Translations under genes and position numbers: made by a program
Notes under the pieces: model-generated
What the model was told of the DNA's origin: nothing
The model's input: only the letters and a program-made list of their open reading frames with translations
The model's database searches: none
Assembly (NCBI RefSeq): GCF_014192915.1
Contig: NZ_JACHYN010000012.1
Coordinates: 124,001-188,000 of the forward strand
DNA from: Azospirillum sp. OGB3
GTDB taxonomy: Bacteria; Pseudomonadota; Alphaproteobacteria; Azospirillales; Azospirillaceae
DNA length: 64,000 nt
Reading direction: 5' to 3'
Part shown: positions 47,566-54,584 of the stretch, piece after piece
Layout of the letters: the number at the start of each line of letters is the position of its first letter
How positions within the stretch are numbered: position 1 is the stretch's first letter

Positions 47566-48099
47566 TCACAGGGCCGGGTCGCCCTTGCTGGTCATGGCCC
47601 GGGCGATCTGGGCACTGGCCGCGGCCATGGCCTGCTGCGCCGCCTCATTGGCCGCGGTGACGGCCTTCTGCTGCTGCTCGCTGGCCTGCTGCATCGCCTG
47701 ACCCCCGGCGCCGGCGCCGCTGGCGGCCTGGAGCGCCTGCGACATCGCCTCGCTCGCCTGGGACATCGCGCTCTGTTCGTCGGCATGGCCGCCGGGATGC
47801 GCGGTCAGGCCGGGGATCGCCTCCACCGCCTGGCCGGCGAGCTGGATGGCCTGCTCGACAGCGGCCAGCGCCTGCTCGGCGGCGGCGTTCACGCTCTTCA
47901 CCGCGTGGTCGAGCAGCGCGCTGGCAATTTCGGCGGGTGTCTTGCTGCCCGCCTCGAACGGCGCCGTATCGGGCGGCGCGGCCGGGGCGTCGGCCGGCGG
48001 CGCATTCGCCGCGGGCGTGGCCGGAGCCGACGTGCCCGCCGCCGGCGGAGCGGCCGCCGGTTCAGGGTTGGGGCTGTTGGGGGGCTGGGAAACGCCCAT
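47566..48099 (-). CDS. Ala/Gln-rich Reb-associated protein, 177 aa
   Basis: The first 55 residues are Pro/Ala-rich and disordered (PNPEPAAAPPAAGTSAP). The rest is an almost uninterrupted Ala/Gln/Ser helix with regular repeats (SQASEAMSQALQAASG, QQASEQQQKAVTAANEAAQQ). This recalls the helical core of Reb proteins (the AANxAxxxQQ pattern), though it is too diverged for me to assign to RebB outright. There is no signal peptide. ATG 48099 has GGAG 8 nt upstream. It is co-directional with the reb genes, 188 nt after the 358-aa gene. A structural ribbon component or linker is plausible. Confidence 0.7.
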   Translation of the reverse strand: MGVSQPPNSPNPEPAAAPPAAGTSAPATPAANAPPADAPAAPPDTAPFEAGSKTPAEIASALLDHAVKSVNAAAEQALAAVEQAIQLAGQAVEAIPGLTAHPGGHADEQSAMSQASEAMSQALQAASGAGAGGQAMQQASEQQQKAVTAANEAAQQAMAAASAQIARAMTSKGDPAL

Positions 48100-48287
48100 C
48101 CTTCGATCTCCTTCGTCCGGTTCGGTTTTGCGGCGCGCGGGCCGCCGGGGCCGTCCGCGTCTCCGCCGGAGCCGGCGGTTGCGCGGTCGCTGCGGCTGGC
48201 GTGGATGGCGCAGAGGGCGGCGCAGAAGACGGTGCACAGGGCGGTGCAGCAGGGAGGACCGCCCCGGCCGCCGCCGGTCGGGGCGAG

Positions 48288-49364
48288 TCAGGCGGCGGCG
48301 GTGGCGGTGGCGGTAGCAGTGGCAGGGGGATCGGGGCGAAAGCAGCGCAGCGAGATCACCCCCGCGGACCCCATCTGGATTTCTGCCTGGTTGCCCTTGC
48401 CGAAGACGGGGAACAGGCAGGACGCGCCGTCCTGGCCCATGATGCCGCGCTGCGGCGGCGTCGCCGACAGCAGGGCCTGCGCCCCGGCCAGATAGCCGGC
48501 CACCAGCACCCGCACCGCGTCGCCGGTCTCGTCCCGGAAGGCGGTGTCGCGGACGATCTGCAGCGCCCCGTCCGACAGGCGGGCGAAGCCGATCGGCCGG
48601 CCGCGCTTCTGCCAGTCGGCGACGGCGCGCGCCACCTCCGCCGGTGCGGCGAGCGGTCCGACCTGCGGGCATTCCAGAAAGCCGAAGAGCTGCGGCAGGA
48701 TGGTGTCCAGCGCGCCGCCGGCCCGCTTCTTGCGGTCGTCCGGTGTGGCGGTCAGCGAGCCCAGCCGGTTCACGTAGATGAGATAGAACTGATAGTAGTC
48801 CGCGAACTCCTGCACGGTGCGCGCCTGATCCACCGCAAAGGCCGCCGCCTCCTTCTGAAGCTCGGGGTTCGCCGTTCCCTGGCTTTCCTTGCGGTAGAGC
48901 AGCTCCTGCACCGCCAGTTGCTCGTCGAACCCCATGAACTGGAAGACCGGAGCCCCGGAGACCCCCAGTCCCGAGAGGAAGGAGGCGCTGGCGGCGAAAT
49001 CGTCCTGGGTCAGAAGGTTGTGGTCGGCGAGGATGCGCTTGACCTGGGCCGACACCGTAGCGCTGGTGTCGCCGGATTCGGCGTCGGCCAGCGTGCGCAG
49101 GCTGTCCACCCCCAGCGTCATCAGCTTCACCGGGCTGACCATCAGCTTCAGATTGGGCAGCAGGGCCAGCCGCGTCGCGTGAAGACCCTGCTGGACCTGC
49201 TCCACGAGCGTGCTCTCGTCCGGGAAATCGTAGCGCGGGCCGGCGTTGCTGATGGCCCAGTCGAGCCACTCCGACCCGCCATCGATGAAGGCGAGCGCAA
49301 GCCGCCCCAGGTCGGTGAGCCCGGCGCGGTTCTGGATCATCTTGTTGGCGACAGAGACGGTCAT
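48288..49364 (-). CDS. Uncharacterised protein of the reb locus (358 aa)
   Basis: I do not recognise a family. The protein is mainly helical, opening MTVSVANKMIQNRAGLTDLG, with mixed hydrophobic segments, no signal peptide and no certain membrane helix. The C-terminus ends in a low-complexity Ala-Thr run (PPATATATATAAA). It begins 22 nt after the reb gene at 49387-49737, the tightest non-overlapping spacing in this block, so it is very likely co-transcribed with the R-body subunits and may take part in their assembly or regulation. Confidence 0.78.
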   Translation of the reverse strand: MTVSVANKMIQNRAGLTDLGRLALAFIDGGSEWLDWAISNAGPRYDFPDESTLVEQVQQGLHATRLALLPNLKLMVSPVKLMTLGVDSLRTLADAESGDTSATVSAQVKRILADHNLLTQDDFAASASFLSGLGVSGAPVFQFMGFDEQLAVQELLYRKESQGTANPELQKEAAAFAVDQARTVQEFADYYQFYLIYVNRLGSLTATPDDRKKRAGGALDTILPQLFGFLECPQVGPLAAPAEVARAVADWQKRGRPIGFARLSDGALQIVRDTAFRDETGDAVRVLVAGYLAGAQALLSATPPQRGIMGQDGASCLFPVFGKGNQAEIQMGSAGVISLRCFRPDPPATATATATAAA

Positions 49365-49386
49365 GGTGGGGACACCTGCGTAAGGG

Positions 49387-49737
49387 TCAGCTCGACGGGA
49401 AGCTATTCAGGACCGTGGAGGCCGCGGTACCGATGCTGGTGAAGTCGTTGGCGGCGCTCGTCATCATTCCCTGGGCCTGGGTCAGGGCGGTGACGTATTT
49501 CGGATCGCCCGTCGCCAGAAGCTGCGCCATCGCGACGCCGATCGCCGTGGTGGCGATGGTCGAGACGTTGCGCAGCGTGTCCGTCGCGTCCTGCACGGCC
49601 ATGGCCGTGGACTGGGCAACCGCCTGATAGGCTTTTCCCGCACCGCTGGTGGTGACGACCTGCTGGCTCATGGTCGCCGTCTGCGTCTGGTTTATGACGT
49701 CAATGATCTGGGCATTGACCTTCGTGGGCTCCGACAT
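49387..49737 (-). CDS. Diverged RebB-family protein (116 aa)
   Basis: The product retains the Reb layout: an opening VNAQIIDVINQTQT resembling the VNxQITDxVxQxN of the canonical copies, then a long Ala/Thr-rich helix (AYQAVAQSTAMAVQDATDTL) and a second helix. It is longer than canonical RebB and adds about 40 residues (TGDPKYVTALTQAQGMM...). R-body proteins polymerise into coiled proteinaceous ribbons in the cytoplasm. It follows the RTX-like-tailed reb gene by 61 nt on the same strand. Confidence 0.78.
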   Translation of the reverse strand: MSEPTKVNAQIIDVINQTQTATMSQQVVTTSGAGKAYQAVAQSTAMAVQDATDTLRNVSTIATTAIGVAMAQLLATGDPKYVTALTQAQGMMTSAANDFTSIGTAASTVLNSFPSS

Positions 49738-49798
49738 GAAGGCTCCTTGCTCGTTGTGGCCTGGACGGCCGGCCGCTGGGAGATGGACGCGGGGTCAA

Positions 49799-50293
49799 TC
49801 ACGACCCGCCGCTGACGGTGCTGTTTCCGTTGCCTCCGGCAACAGTGCTGTTTCCGGTGCCACCGCTGACGGTGCTGTTCCCGGTTCCACCACCGACGGT
49901 GCTGTTCCCGGCTCCGCCACTGACGGTGCTGTTTCCGGCGCCGCCGGTGACGGTGGAGGGCAGGGTGGTGAGCGAGGTCGTCAGCAGCGGGGTCAGCGGC
50001 TGCAGCGGCGACGCGTTGCCCCCGGAGGTGGACGAGCCGGAGGGCGGCGGCGGGGGCGTGGTGGGGAAGGGCACGGACAGCATCTTGGCGCAGGCGGCGG
50101 TGACCGCGGCGGAGTTGACCATGCCGGCGTTCTGCTGGCGGTGCACGGCGTTGTGCATCGCCATGCCGAGCGTCTCGACCATCACGGCGTCGAGCATGGC
50201 GAACGACTGCGCGGGGGACTGTCCCGTCAGAAGCGTGACGATGTCCGACGTCGCGTCGATCACCTGGGTGTTCACGGTGCCTTCGTCGCTCAT
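49799..50293 (-). CDS. RebB-like protein with RTX-like nonapeptide tail (164 aa)
   Basis: Residues 1-75 resemble RebB: VNTQVIDATSDIV, then AMLDAVMVETLGMAMHNAVHRQQNAGMVNSAAVTAA, equivalent to the AMGN...AHNATxxQQ core of the canonical copies. A Pro/Ser/Gly linker (PTTPPPPPSGSSTSGG) leads to five exact nonapeptide units of the form GGxGNSTVx (residues about 118-164). They resemble RTX repeats GGxGxDxUx but with Ser where the calcium-binding Asp should be. The start ATG overlaps the stop of the preceding reb gene (ATGA), so the two are translationally coupled. I know of no standard Reb with such a tail. Confidence 0.8.
   Translation of the reverse strand: MSDEGTVNTQVIDATSDIVTLLTGQSPAQSFAMLDAVMVETLGMAMHNAVHRQQNAGMVNSAAVTAACAKMLSVPFPTTPPPPPSGSSTSGGNASPLQPLTPLLTTSLTTLPSTVTGGAGNSTVSGGAGNSTVGGGTGNSTVSGGTGNSTVAGGNGNSTVSGGS
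49802..49936 (-). repeat. 27-bp tandem repeat encoding GGxGNSTVx nonapeptides
   Basis: Five 27-bp units, plus a partial sixth at the upstream end, make up the 3' end of the reb gene. Units differ by a few bases, mostly at the x positions (A/T/N and S/G/A). Confidence 0.9.
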
Positions 50294-50523
50294 GATTTTG
50301 CGGTTCCCTTGGTGATGATCAGCGTGAGGACCTGGGCGAGCGCGGCCTCGGTGATGACCTGGGCGCGCTGCTGGTTGGCGACGGCGTTCTGCATGGCCAG
50401 GCCGAGGCTGTCGGCCATGGCGACGTAGGTCATGTCCATCGCCAGGGATGGGGTCAGGCCAAGCGGTATCGCCGTGTTCGCCGCGACCGATCCGGCAAGG
50501 CTGGCGGAGCTTCCGTCGGGCAT
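50290..50523 (-). CDS. Diverged RebB-family protein (77 aa)
   Basis: A short Reb-like protein lacking the usual N-terminal VNxQITD segment. The core LAMDMTYVAMADSLGLAMQNAVANQQRAQVITEAALAQ matches the AMGNLxxAxxxALxxAxHNAxxxQQ pattern of the canonical copies. It ends with LTLIITKG. Its stop overlaps the ATG of the RTX-like-tailed reb gene, and it follows the canonical copy at 50649-50921 by 125 nt. It may be a minor ribbon subunit. Confidence 0.75.
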   Translation of the reverse strand: MPDGSSASLAGSVAANTAIPLGLTPSLAMDMTYVAMADSLGLAMQNAVANQQRAQVITEAALAQVLTLIITKGTAKS

Positions 50524-50608
50524 TCACACACTCCAGCCTTCGGATTTCCGCCGCAGGCTCCTGCGGACACGGACTTGAGCGCGACCGGGCGCTTCAACCT
50601 GCGGCGGA

Positions 50609-50636
50609 GGCCGCCCCCGGTGTCCCGAGGGCGGCC
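50609..50636 (-). other. Hairpin after a rebB stop codon
   Basis: GGCCGCCC (50609-50616) pairs with GGGCGGCC (50629-50636), 13 nt past the stop of the 50649-50921 gene in the direction of transcription. There is no T run, so processing or partial attenuation is more likely than full termination. Confidence 0.6.
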
Positions 50637-50648
50637 CGCCGGCTCTCC

Positions 50649-50921
50649 TTAGGAGAGGCCCAGGATCTGGGTGGTGACGACGCCGGTCGAGGCCGTGTCC
50701 ACCGAGTACAGGGTCGACAGGCCCTGCGTGGTCGCCGCCTGCATCACCACGTAGGACTGCTGCTGGTTGTTCGTGGCGTTGTGGGCCGCGTTCGACAGCG
50801 CCTGGCTGGTGGCGACGAACAGGTTGCCCATCGCGACGGCCGGGGCGTCGCCCAGGACCTTGGTGTTGACCTGGGAGACCGAGTCCGTGATCTGGTTGTT
50901 CAGGGCGGTCGGGAAAGCCAT
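50649..50921 (-). CDS. RebB-family R-body protein (copy 4)
   Basis: A 90-aa canonical RebB-type protein. It has the opening MAFPTALNNQITDSVSQVN, the core APAVAMGNLFVATSQALSNA, AHNATNNQQQSYVVMQAATTQG and the tail TLYSVDTASTG. Such proteins self-assemble into R-bodies, rolled ribbons described in Caedibacter and Azorhizobium that can extend and rupture a host membrane. It is about 75% similar by eye to the copies upstream, diverging at the C-terminus (VVTTQILGLS). A TATGTAAGGAGCAAAC-type leader gives AGGAG 8 nt before the start. Confidence 0.92.
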   Translation of the reverse strand: MAFPTALNNQITDSVSQVNTKVLGDAPAVAMGNLFVATSQALSNAAHNATNNQQQSYVVMQAATTQGLSTLYSVDTASTGVVTTQILGLS

Positions 50922-50982
50922 CGTGTTTGCTCCTTACATCAGATGTTGCGTTGGTTCGAGGCCAAAGCGCCGGCGGCGGGCG

Positions 50983-51016
50983 GCGGACGGCGGCGGGTGC
51001 CGCGTCCGCCGTCCGC
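50983..51016 (-). other. Hairpin abutting a rebB stop codon
   Basis: A perfect 11-bp stem (GCGGACGGCGG at 50983-50993 with 51006-51016) begins at the base after the stop codon of the 51017-51283 gene. It is the strongest of the three hairpins found between reb genes. Confidence 0.75.
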
Positions 51017-51283
51017 TCAGCCGAGGAGCTTCGACGTGGCGGCGCCGGTGGTCGCGGTGTCGATGGAGTAGAGCATCGCGACGCCCGTCGTCGTGGCGGC
51101 CTGCGCCGTGACGTACATCTGCTGCTGCGCCAGGGTCGCGTTGTGCGCCGCGTTGGCCAGCGCCTGGGCGGTGGCCTGGTACAGGTTGCCCATGGCGATC
51201 GCCGGCGAGCTGCCAACGACCTGGACGTTGCTCTGGGCTACGGAATCGGTGATCTGGCTGTTGACTGCCGTCGGGAAAGCCAT
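51017..51283 (-). CDS. RebB-family R-body protein (copy 3)
   Basis: An 88-aa canonical RebB-type protein with VNSQITDSVAQSN, PAIAMGNLYQATAQALANAAHNATLAQQQMYVTAQAATTTG and a LYSIDTATTG tail. It differs from copies 1 and 2 mainly at VQVVGSS (others KVLGDA) and in the last eight residues. It is probably a structural subunit of the R-body ribbon. AAGGAA lies 7 nt upstream of the start. A perfect hairpin directly follows the stop codon. Confidence 0.93.
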   Translation of the reverse strand: MAFPTAVNSQITDSVAQSNVQVVGSSPAIAMGNLYQATAQALANAAHNATLAQQQMYVTAQAATTTGVAMLYSIDTATTGAATSKLLG

Positions 51284-51374
51284 CTGACGTTATTCCTTGG
51301 CGAATGGTTCGGGATGGATGGCCGGCGGCCCGTTCCGGATGCCCGCGGGCGCCCGGTCCTAGCCGGTCGGCTCA

Positions 51375-51644
51375 TCAGCTCCCCAGGATCGACTTGGTGG
51401 CGACGCCGGTGGAGGCGGTGTCGATCGAGTAGAGCGTGGCGACGCCCATGGTCGTGGCGGCCTGCATGGTCACGTAGGACTGCTGCTGGTTGTTGGTGGC
51501 GTTGTGCGCCGCGTTGGCCAGCGCCTGGGCCGTGGCCTGGAACAGGTTGCCCATGGCGATCGCCGGGGCGTCGCCCAGGACCTTGGTGTTGGCCTGGGTG
51601 ACGGAATCGGTGATCTGGTCGTTCACGGCGGTCGGGAAAGCCAT
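51375..51644 (-). CDS. RebB-family R-body protein (copy 2)
   Basis: An 89-aa canonical RebB-type protein almost identical to copy 1. The first 51 residues are the same, and only short changes follow (NNQQ for NAQQ, TMQAATTMG for TAQAATTQG) before a shorter C-terminus (ILGS). DNA identity with copy 1 is also very high across the last 90 bases, which points to recent tandem duplication or gene conversion. GAGGA lies upstream of the start. It is probably a major ribbon subunit with copy 1. Confidence 0.93.
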   Translation of the reverse strand: MAFPTAVNDQITDSVTQANTKVLGDAPAIAMGNLFQATAQALANAAHNATNNQQQSYVTMQAATTMGVATLYSIDTASTGVATKSILGS

Positions 51645-51671
51645 TTGTTCGTCCTCTTCGGTTGCCTGCCG

Positions 51672-51700
51672 CCCGCCCGCCGTCCCTCATGGAGGGCGGG
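51672..51700 (-). other. Hairpin between rebB copies 1 and 2
   Basis: CCCGCCC (51672-51678) pairs with GGGCGGG (51694-51700), with extra inner pairs TCC/GGA. It lies in the gap after copy 1, like the hairpins after copies 3 and 4. Confidence 0.5.
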
Positions 51701-51743
51701 GTGGCGCAGGTGGTTGAAACGTCGATGGCGGCGCGGGTCCGGC

Positions 51744-52034
51744 TTAGGAGCCGAGGCCCTTGACGCCGGTGCTGAGGATGCTCTTCGTGGCGACGCCGGT
51801 GGAGGCGGTGTCGATCGAGTAGAGCGTGGCCACGCCCTGGGTGGTGGCGGCCTGAGCGGTCACGTAGGACTGCTGCTGGGCGTTGGTGGCGTTGTGGGCC
51901 GCGTTGGCCAGCGCCTGAGCCGTGGCCTGGAACAGGTTGCCCATGGCGATCGCCGGAGCGTCGCCCAGGACCTTGGTGTTGGCCTGGGTGACGGAATCGG
52001 TGATCTGGTCGTTCACGGCGGTCGGAAATGCCAT
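51744..52034 (-). CDS. RebB-family R-body protein (copy 1, first gene of the reb block)
   Basis: A 96-aa canonical RebB-type protein: VNDQITDSVTQANTKVLGDA, then AIAMGNLFQATAQALANAA, then HNATNAQQQSYVTAQAATTQG, ending with a slightly longer tail (ILSTGVKGLGS). R-body proteins are small, Ala/Gln-rich and helical, and assemble into long ribbons. AGGAAA lies just upstream of ATG 52034. It is the first of about eleven minus-strand genes running to 42738. The promoter should lie in 52035-52473. Confidence 0.94.
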   Translation of the reverse strand: MAFPTAVNDQITDSVTQANTKVLGDAPAIAMGNLFQATAQALANAAHNATNAQQQSYVTAQAATTQGVATLYSIDTASTGVATKSILSTGVKGLGS

Positions 52035-52473
52035 TGTCTTTCCTCACTAGTGGGGCCGGTTTCAAAGGCGGCCGCTGGTGGCGTCGATCATTCGCGCGTT
52101 TCCATGCGACCATGGAGTGCGTGAACAGCGGACGGTGCGACTGTAGCGACGCGCTCGTCCGGGCGATTGGTCTATCCGGCGAAAGAATCCGGCGGACCGC
52201 GCGAATTTTGTGCGCCTGGGTTGCGCTGCGACCGGTGATGCGGAGAAAGCGTGTGGCGCTGGCGCGATCGATTCTTGCGTTGCAGAGGCAACGATGGACG
52301 CAGGGCCGTGCAATTCCGCGTCCCGCCGCCTCCGTCTGCGTCACAGAGGCTTGGCGCCATCCGGAGAAATCGACGGCAAGGGGCGGGGCGATGCGGACGC
52401 GAAGCGGCGTTGCCCCACGGATTGCGGGCGTGGCGAACGGAATCACACCGCTCTATTCTTGATTTGGTCTTTG
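52035..52473. other. Intergenic region upstream of the reb block and the YitT gene
   Basis: 439 bp with divergent genes on both sides. Several frames cross it, but none has plausible coding character or a ribosome-binding site. It must contain the reb promoter. I found no sigma54 element, no clear ECF-type motif and no strong palindrome. The right end becomes AT-rich from about 52,440. Confidence 0.5.
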
Positions 52474-53172
52474 ATGATACTGTTGAAAGGGAATGAAGTC
52501 TGGAAGGTGCCCAGCGTGCTTAAGAAAAGTGCAGTATCCGCAACCGTCAACACTGCCGTAGCAACAAACGAAGTCAAAAAGGCGTCGCACAGCGCATTTG
52601 ATAATGCGCAGGGGCAGCTGTTCGGCATCATCATGACCGCGTTCGGGATTTCCATACTGCATGCCGCCGGATTGATCACCGGGCAGGCGGCGGGGCTGTC
52701 CTTCGTCATCGCCTACGCCACGGGGCTGGATTTCGGCCCGGTGTTCTTCGTGGTGAACCTGCCCTTCTACGCGCTGGCGCTGGCGCGCATCGGCTGGCGC
52801 TTTACCGCGAAGTCGCTTCTGGCGGTCACCAGCATCTCGGTGCTGACCACGCTGGCGCCCCACGCGATCCGCTACGACGCTCTGCACCCTTATGTCGCGG
52901 CGGTCCTGGCGGGCTTCTGCATCGGCATCGGGGTCATCGGCCTGTTCCGACACGGCTCCAGCGGCGGCGGGGTGGGCATCCTCGCCTTCTACATCCAGGA
53001 GAAGACGGGCTTCCGCGCCGGCTGGCTCCAGGCCATGTTCGACGTGGTGATCTTTTCCATGGCGGTCTTCGTGATCGATGGGAAGGCGGTGCTGGCGTCG
53101 ATGCTGGGAGCGGCCGTGCTGAACGCCTTCGTTGCCTTCAACCACCGGACGGACTGGTACGTGGCCCGCTGA
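52474..53172 (+). CDS. YitT-family inner-membrane protein
   Basis: A 232-aa membrane protein. After a polar N-terminus (about 45 residues) come five or six hydrophobic segments, including LFGIIMTAFGISILHAAGLI and VAAVLAGFCIGIGVIGLF, with the family stretch HGSSGGGVGILAFYIQEKTG. YitT/DUF161 proteins are transporter-like, with unknown substrates. The start is uncertain: ATG 52474 lacks a Shine-Dalgarno, and GTG 52507 or 52516 are alternatives. Codons in the first 150 bases are AT-rich compared with the rest, as though the 5' end sits in foreign DNA at the edge of the reb block. Confidence 0.8.
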   Translation: MILLKGNEVWKVPSVLKKSAVSATVNTAVATNEVKKASHSAFDNAQGQLFGIIMTAFGISILHAAGLITGQAAGLSFVIAYATGLDFGPVFFVVNLPFYALALARIGWRFTAKSLLAVTSISVLTTLAPHAIRYDALHPYVAAVLAGFCIGIGVIGLFRHGSSGGGVGILAFYIQEKTGFRAGWLQAMFDVVIFSMAVFVIDGKAVLASMLGAAVLNAFVAFNHRTDWYVAR

Positions 53173-53271
53173 AGGGGGACCCGATCGACGCGGCCTGTTG
53201 CATTTCTCCGCGGGATCGGTACCCTGTGCCGCATCGCCAGCCACGCTGGCCGTAAGCGTTCAACGTCAACC

Positions 53272-53307
53272 AACGCACTCAACGATCCTCGCCGATCGGA
53301 GTGCGTT
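53272..53307. promoter_or_regulatory. Long inverted repeat upstream of the MFS gene
   Basis: AACGCACTC (53272-53280) pairs with GAGTGCGTT (53299-53307), and inside it CGATC (53283-53287) pairs with GATCG (53294-53298), leaving a 6-nt loop and a 2-nt bulge. With no T run and 50 bp before the MFS start, it may be an operator or an mRNA leader structure. Confidence 0.55.
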
Positions 53308-53356
53308 CGCGTGTTCGGACGGACGGCCATCGGCGGGGACCAGTGTGGAGCACACC

Positions 53357-54577
53357 ATGGGTCCCCAAACACGGCCGGATCAAAGGCCAGTCTCGGCGCG
53401 TGATGCGGCGCAAGGCCGTCTGATCGTCCTGACCGCCGTCCTCTTCGTCTCCTACCTCTGTGTCGCCCTGTCCCTTCCCGTGGTGCCGCTGTTCGTCGCC
53501 GGGGATCTCGGGATGGGCAATGTCTGGGCCGGGCTGGGCGTGGGCAGCGCCTTCCTTGCCACCATCCTCAGCCGCGGCTTCGCCGGAACTTTTTCCGACC
53601 GCCAAGGCGCCAAGCGCGCGGTCGGGCGGGGGCTGGGCTTCTATGTGGTCGGCGGGCTGGTCTCGATGGCCGCCGGTCCCCTGTCGTTCTCGCCATGGGC
53701 GGCTTTTTCCGTTCTGGTGGCGGGCCGCCTGCTCATCGGCGTCGGCGAAAGCCTCGTCGGGGTCGGGGTGGTCGCCTGGGGAATCGGCATCGTCGGGCCG
53801 CAGCGCTCGGGCCGCGTGCTGGCGCTGATCGGGGCGGCGCTCTACGGCGCCTTCGCGGCAGGCGGACCGCTGGGGCTGGCGCTGCTCGACCGCTTCGGTT
53901 TCTCCGGCGTCATGGCGGTCAGCGCGCTGCTGCCCGCCCTCGGGCTTCTGGCGATCCGGTGCATGGAAGGACCCCCGGCCCATCCCGACGCCGAGCGCCC
54001 GCCCTTCCGCAGCGTGCTGGGGCGGATTTGGCGGCAGGGCGCCGTCGTCAGCCTCCAAGGCATCGGCTTCGCCGCCATCGGCGCCTTCTTCTCGCTGCAC
54101 TTCGTCCGCGAGGGCTGGCCCTACGCCGGGCTCGGCCTGACCGCCTTCGGCCTCGGCTTCGTGCTCGTCCGCTTCGCGCTGGGCCATCTGCCCGACCGCG
54201 TCGGCGGCCTGCGCGTCGCGATGGGGTCGCTGGCGGTGGAGGCGGTCGGTCAGGCGCTGCTGTGGAGCGCGGGCGATCCCGTCACCGCGCTGGCCGGCGC
54301 CTTCCTGACGGGGCTCGGCTGTTCGCTGGTCTTTCCGGCCATGGGGCGGGAGGTCGTCCATCTCGTGGAACCGCAGCTCCGCGGCACCGCGCTCGGCGCC
54401 TTCGCGGCGTTCCAGGACGTCGCCTACGGCCTGACCGGACCTCTGGCCGGGCTGCTCGCCGACCGGGTGGGCTACGGCGGCGTCTTCCTGCTGGGAAGCG
54501 TCGCCGCCGTGCTGGGCTTCCTGACCACCGTCCAGCTGCTCCGCGCGCGGCCGGTGGTGAAGACCAGCCCGACCTGA
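53357..54577 (+). CDS. MFS transporter (YhhS-like)
   Basis: A 406-aa inner-membrane protein with about 12 hydrophobic helices. It carries the MFS loop 2-3 motif in GFAGTFSDRQGAKRAVGRG and the equivalent in the second half, GHLPDRVGGLRVAMG. The layout and length fit the YhhS/YfcJ branch of drug/solute exporters. The start at 53357 has GGAG 7 nt upstream and avoids an Arg-rich extension. It converges on motB with an 8-nt gap and no visible terminator. The substrate is unknown. Confidence 0.88.
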   Translation: MGPQTRPDQRPVSARDAAQGRLIVLTAVLFVSYLCVALSLPVVPLFVAGDLGMGNVWAGLGVGSAFLATILSRGFAGTFSDRQGAKRAVGRGLGFYVVGGLVSMAAGPLSFSPWAAFSVLVAGRLLIGVGESLVGVGVVAWGIGIVGPQRSGRVLALIGAALYGAFAAGGPLGLALLDRFGFSGVMAVSALLPALGLLAIRCMEGPPAHPDAERPPFRSVLGRIWRQGAVVSLQGIGFAAIGAFFSLHFVREGWPYAGLGLTAFGLGFVLVRFALGHLPDRVGGLRVAMGSLAVEAVGQALLWSAGDPVTALAGAFLTGLGCSLVFPAMGREVVHLVEPQLRGTALGAFAAFQDVAYGLTGPLAGLLADRVGYGGVFLLGSVAAVLGFLTTVQLLRARPVVKTSPT

Positions 54578-54584
54578 GGGGGGC

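Noticed and set aside
44436..47660. 1074-codon plus-strand open frame opposite the 1201-aa gene
   Set aside because: The minus-strand frame has normal amino-acid composition, hydrophobic patterning and an RBS; the plus frame is Arg/Gln/Gly-rich and lacks them.
49799..52034. CRISPR array or simple satellite
   Set aside because: The regular similarity here comes from tandem rebB genes and a 27-bp coding repeat; there are no short identical repeats with unique spacers and no cas genes.
42738..52034. Prophage or T6SS/tailocin cluster
   Set aside because: There is no integrase, capsid, tail, sheath, baseplate or ClpV gene; the small proteins match the RebB pattern instead.
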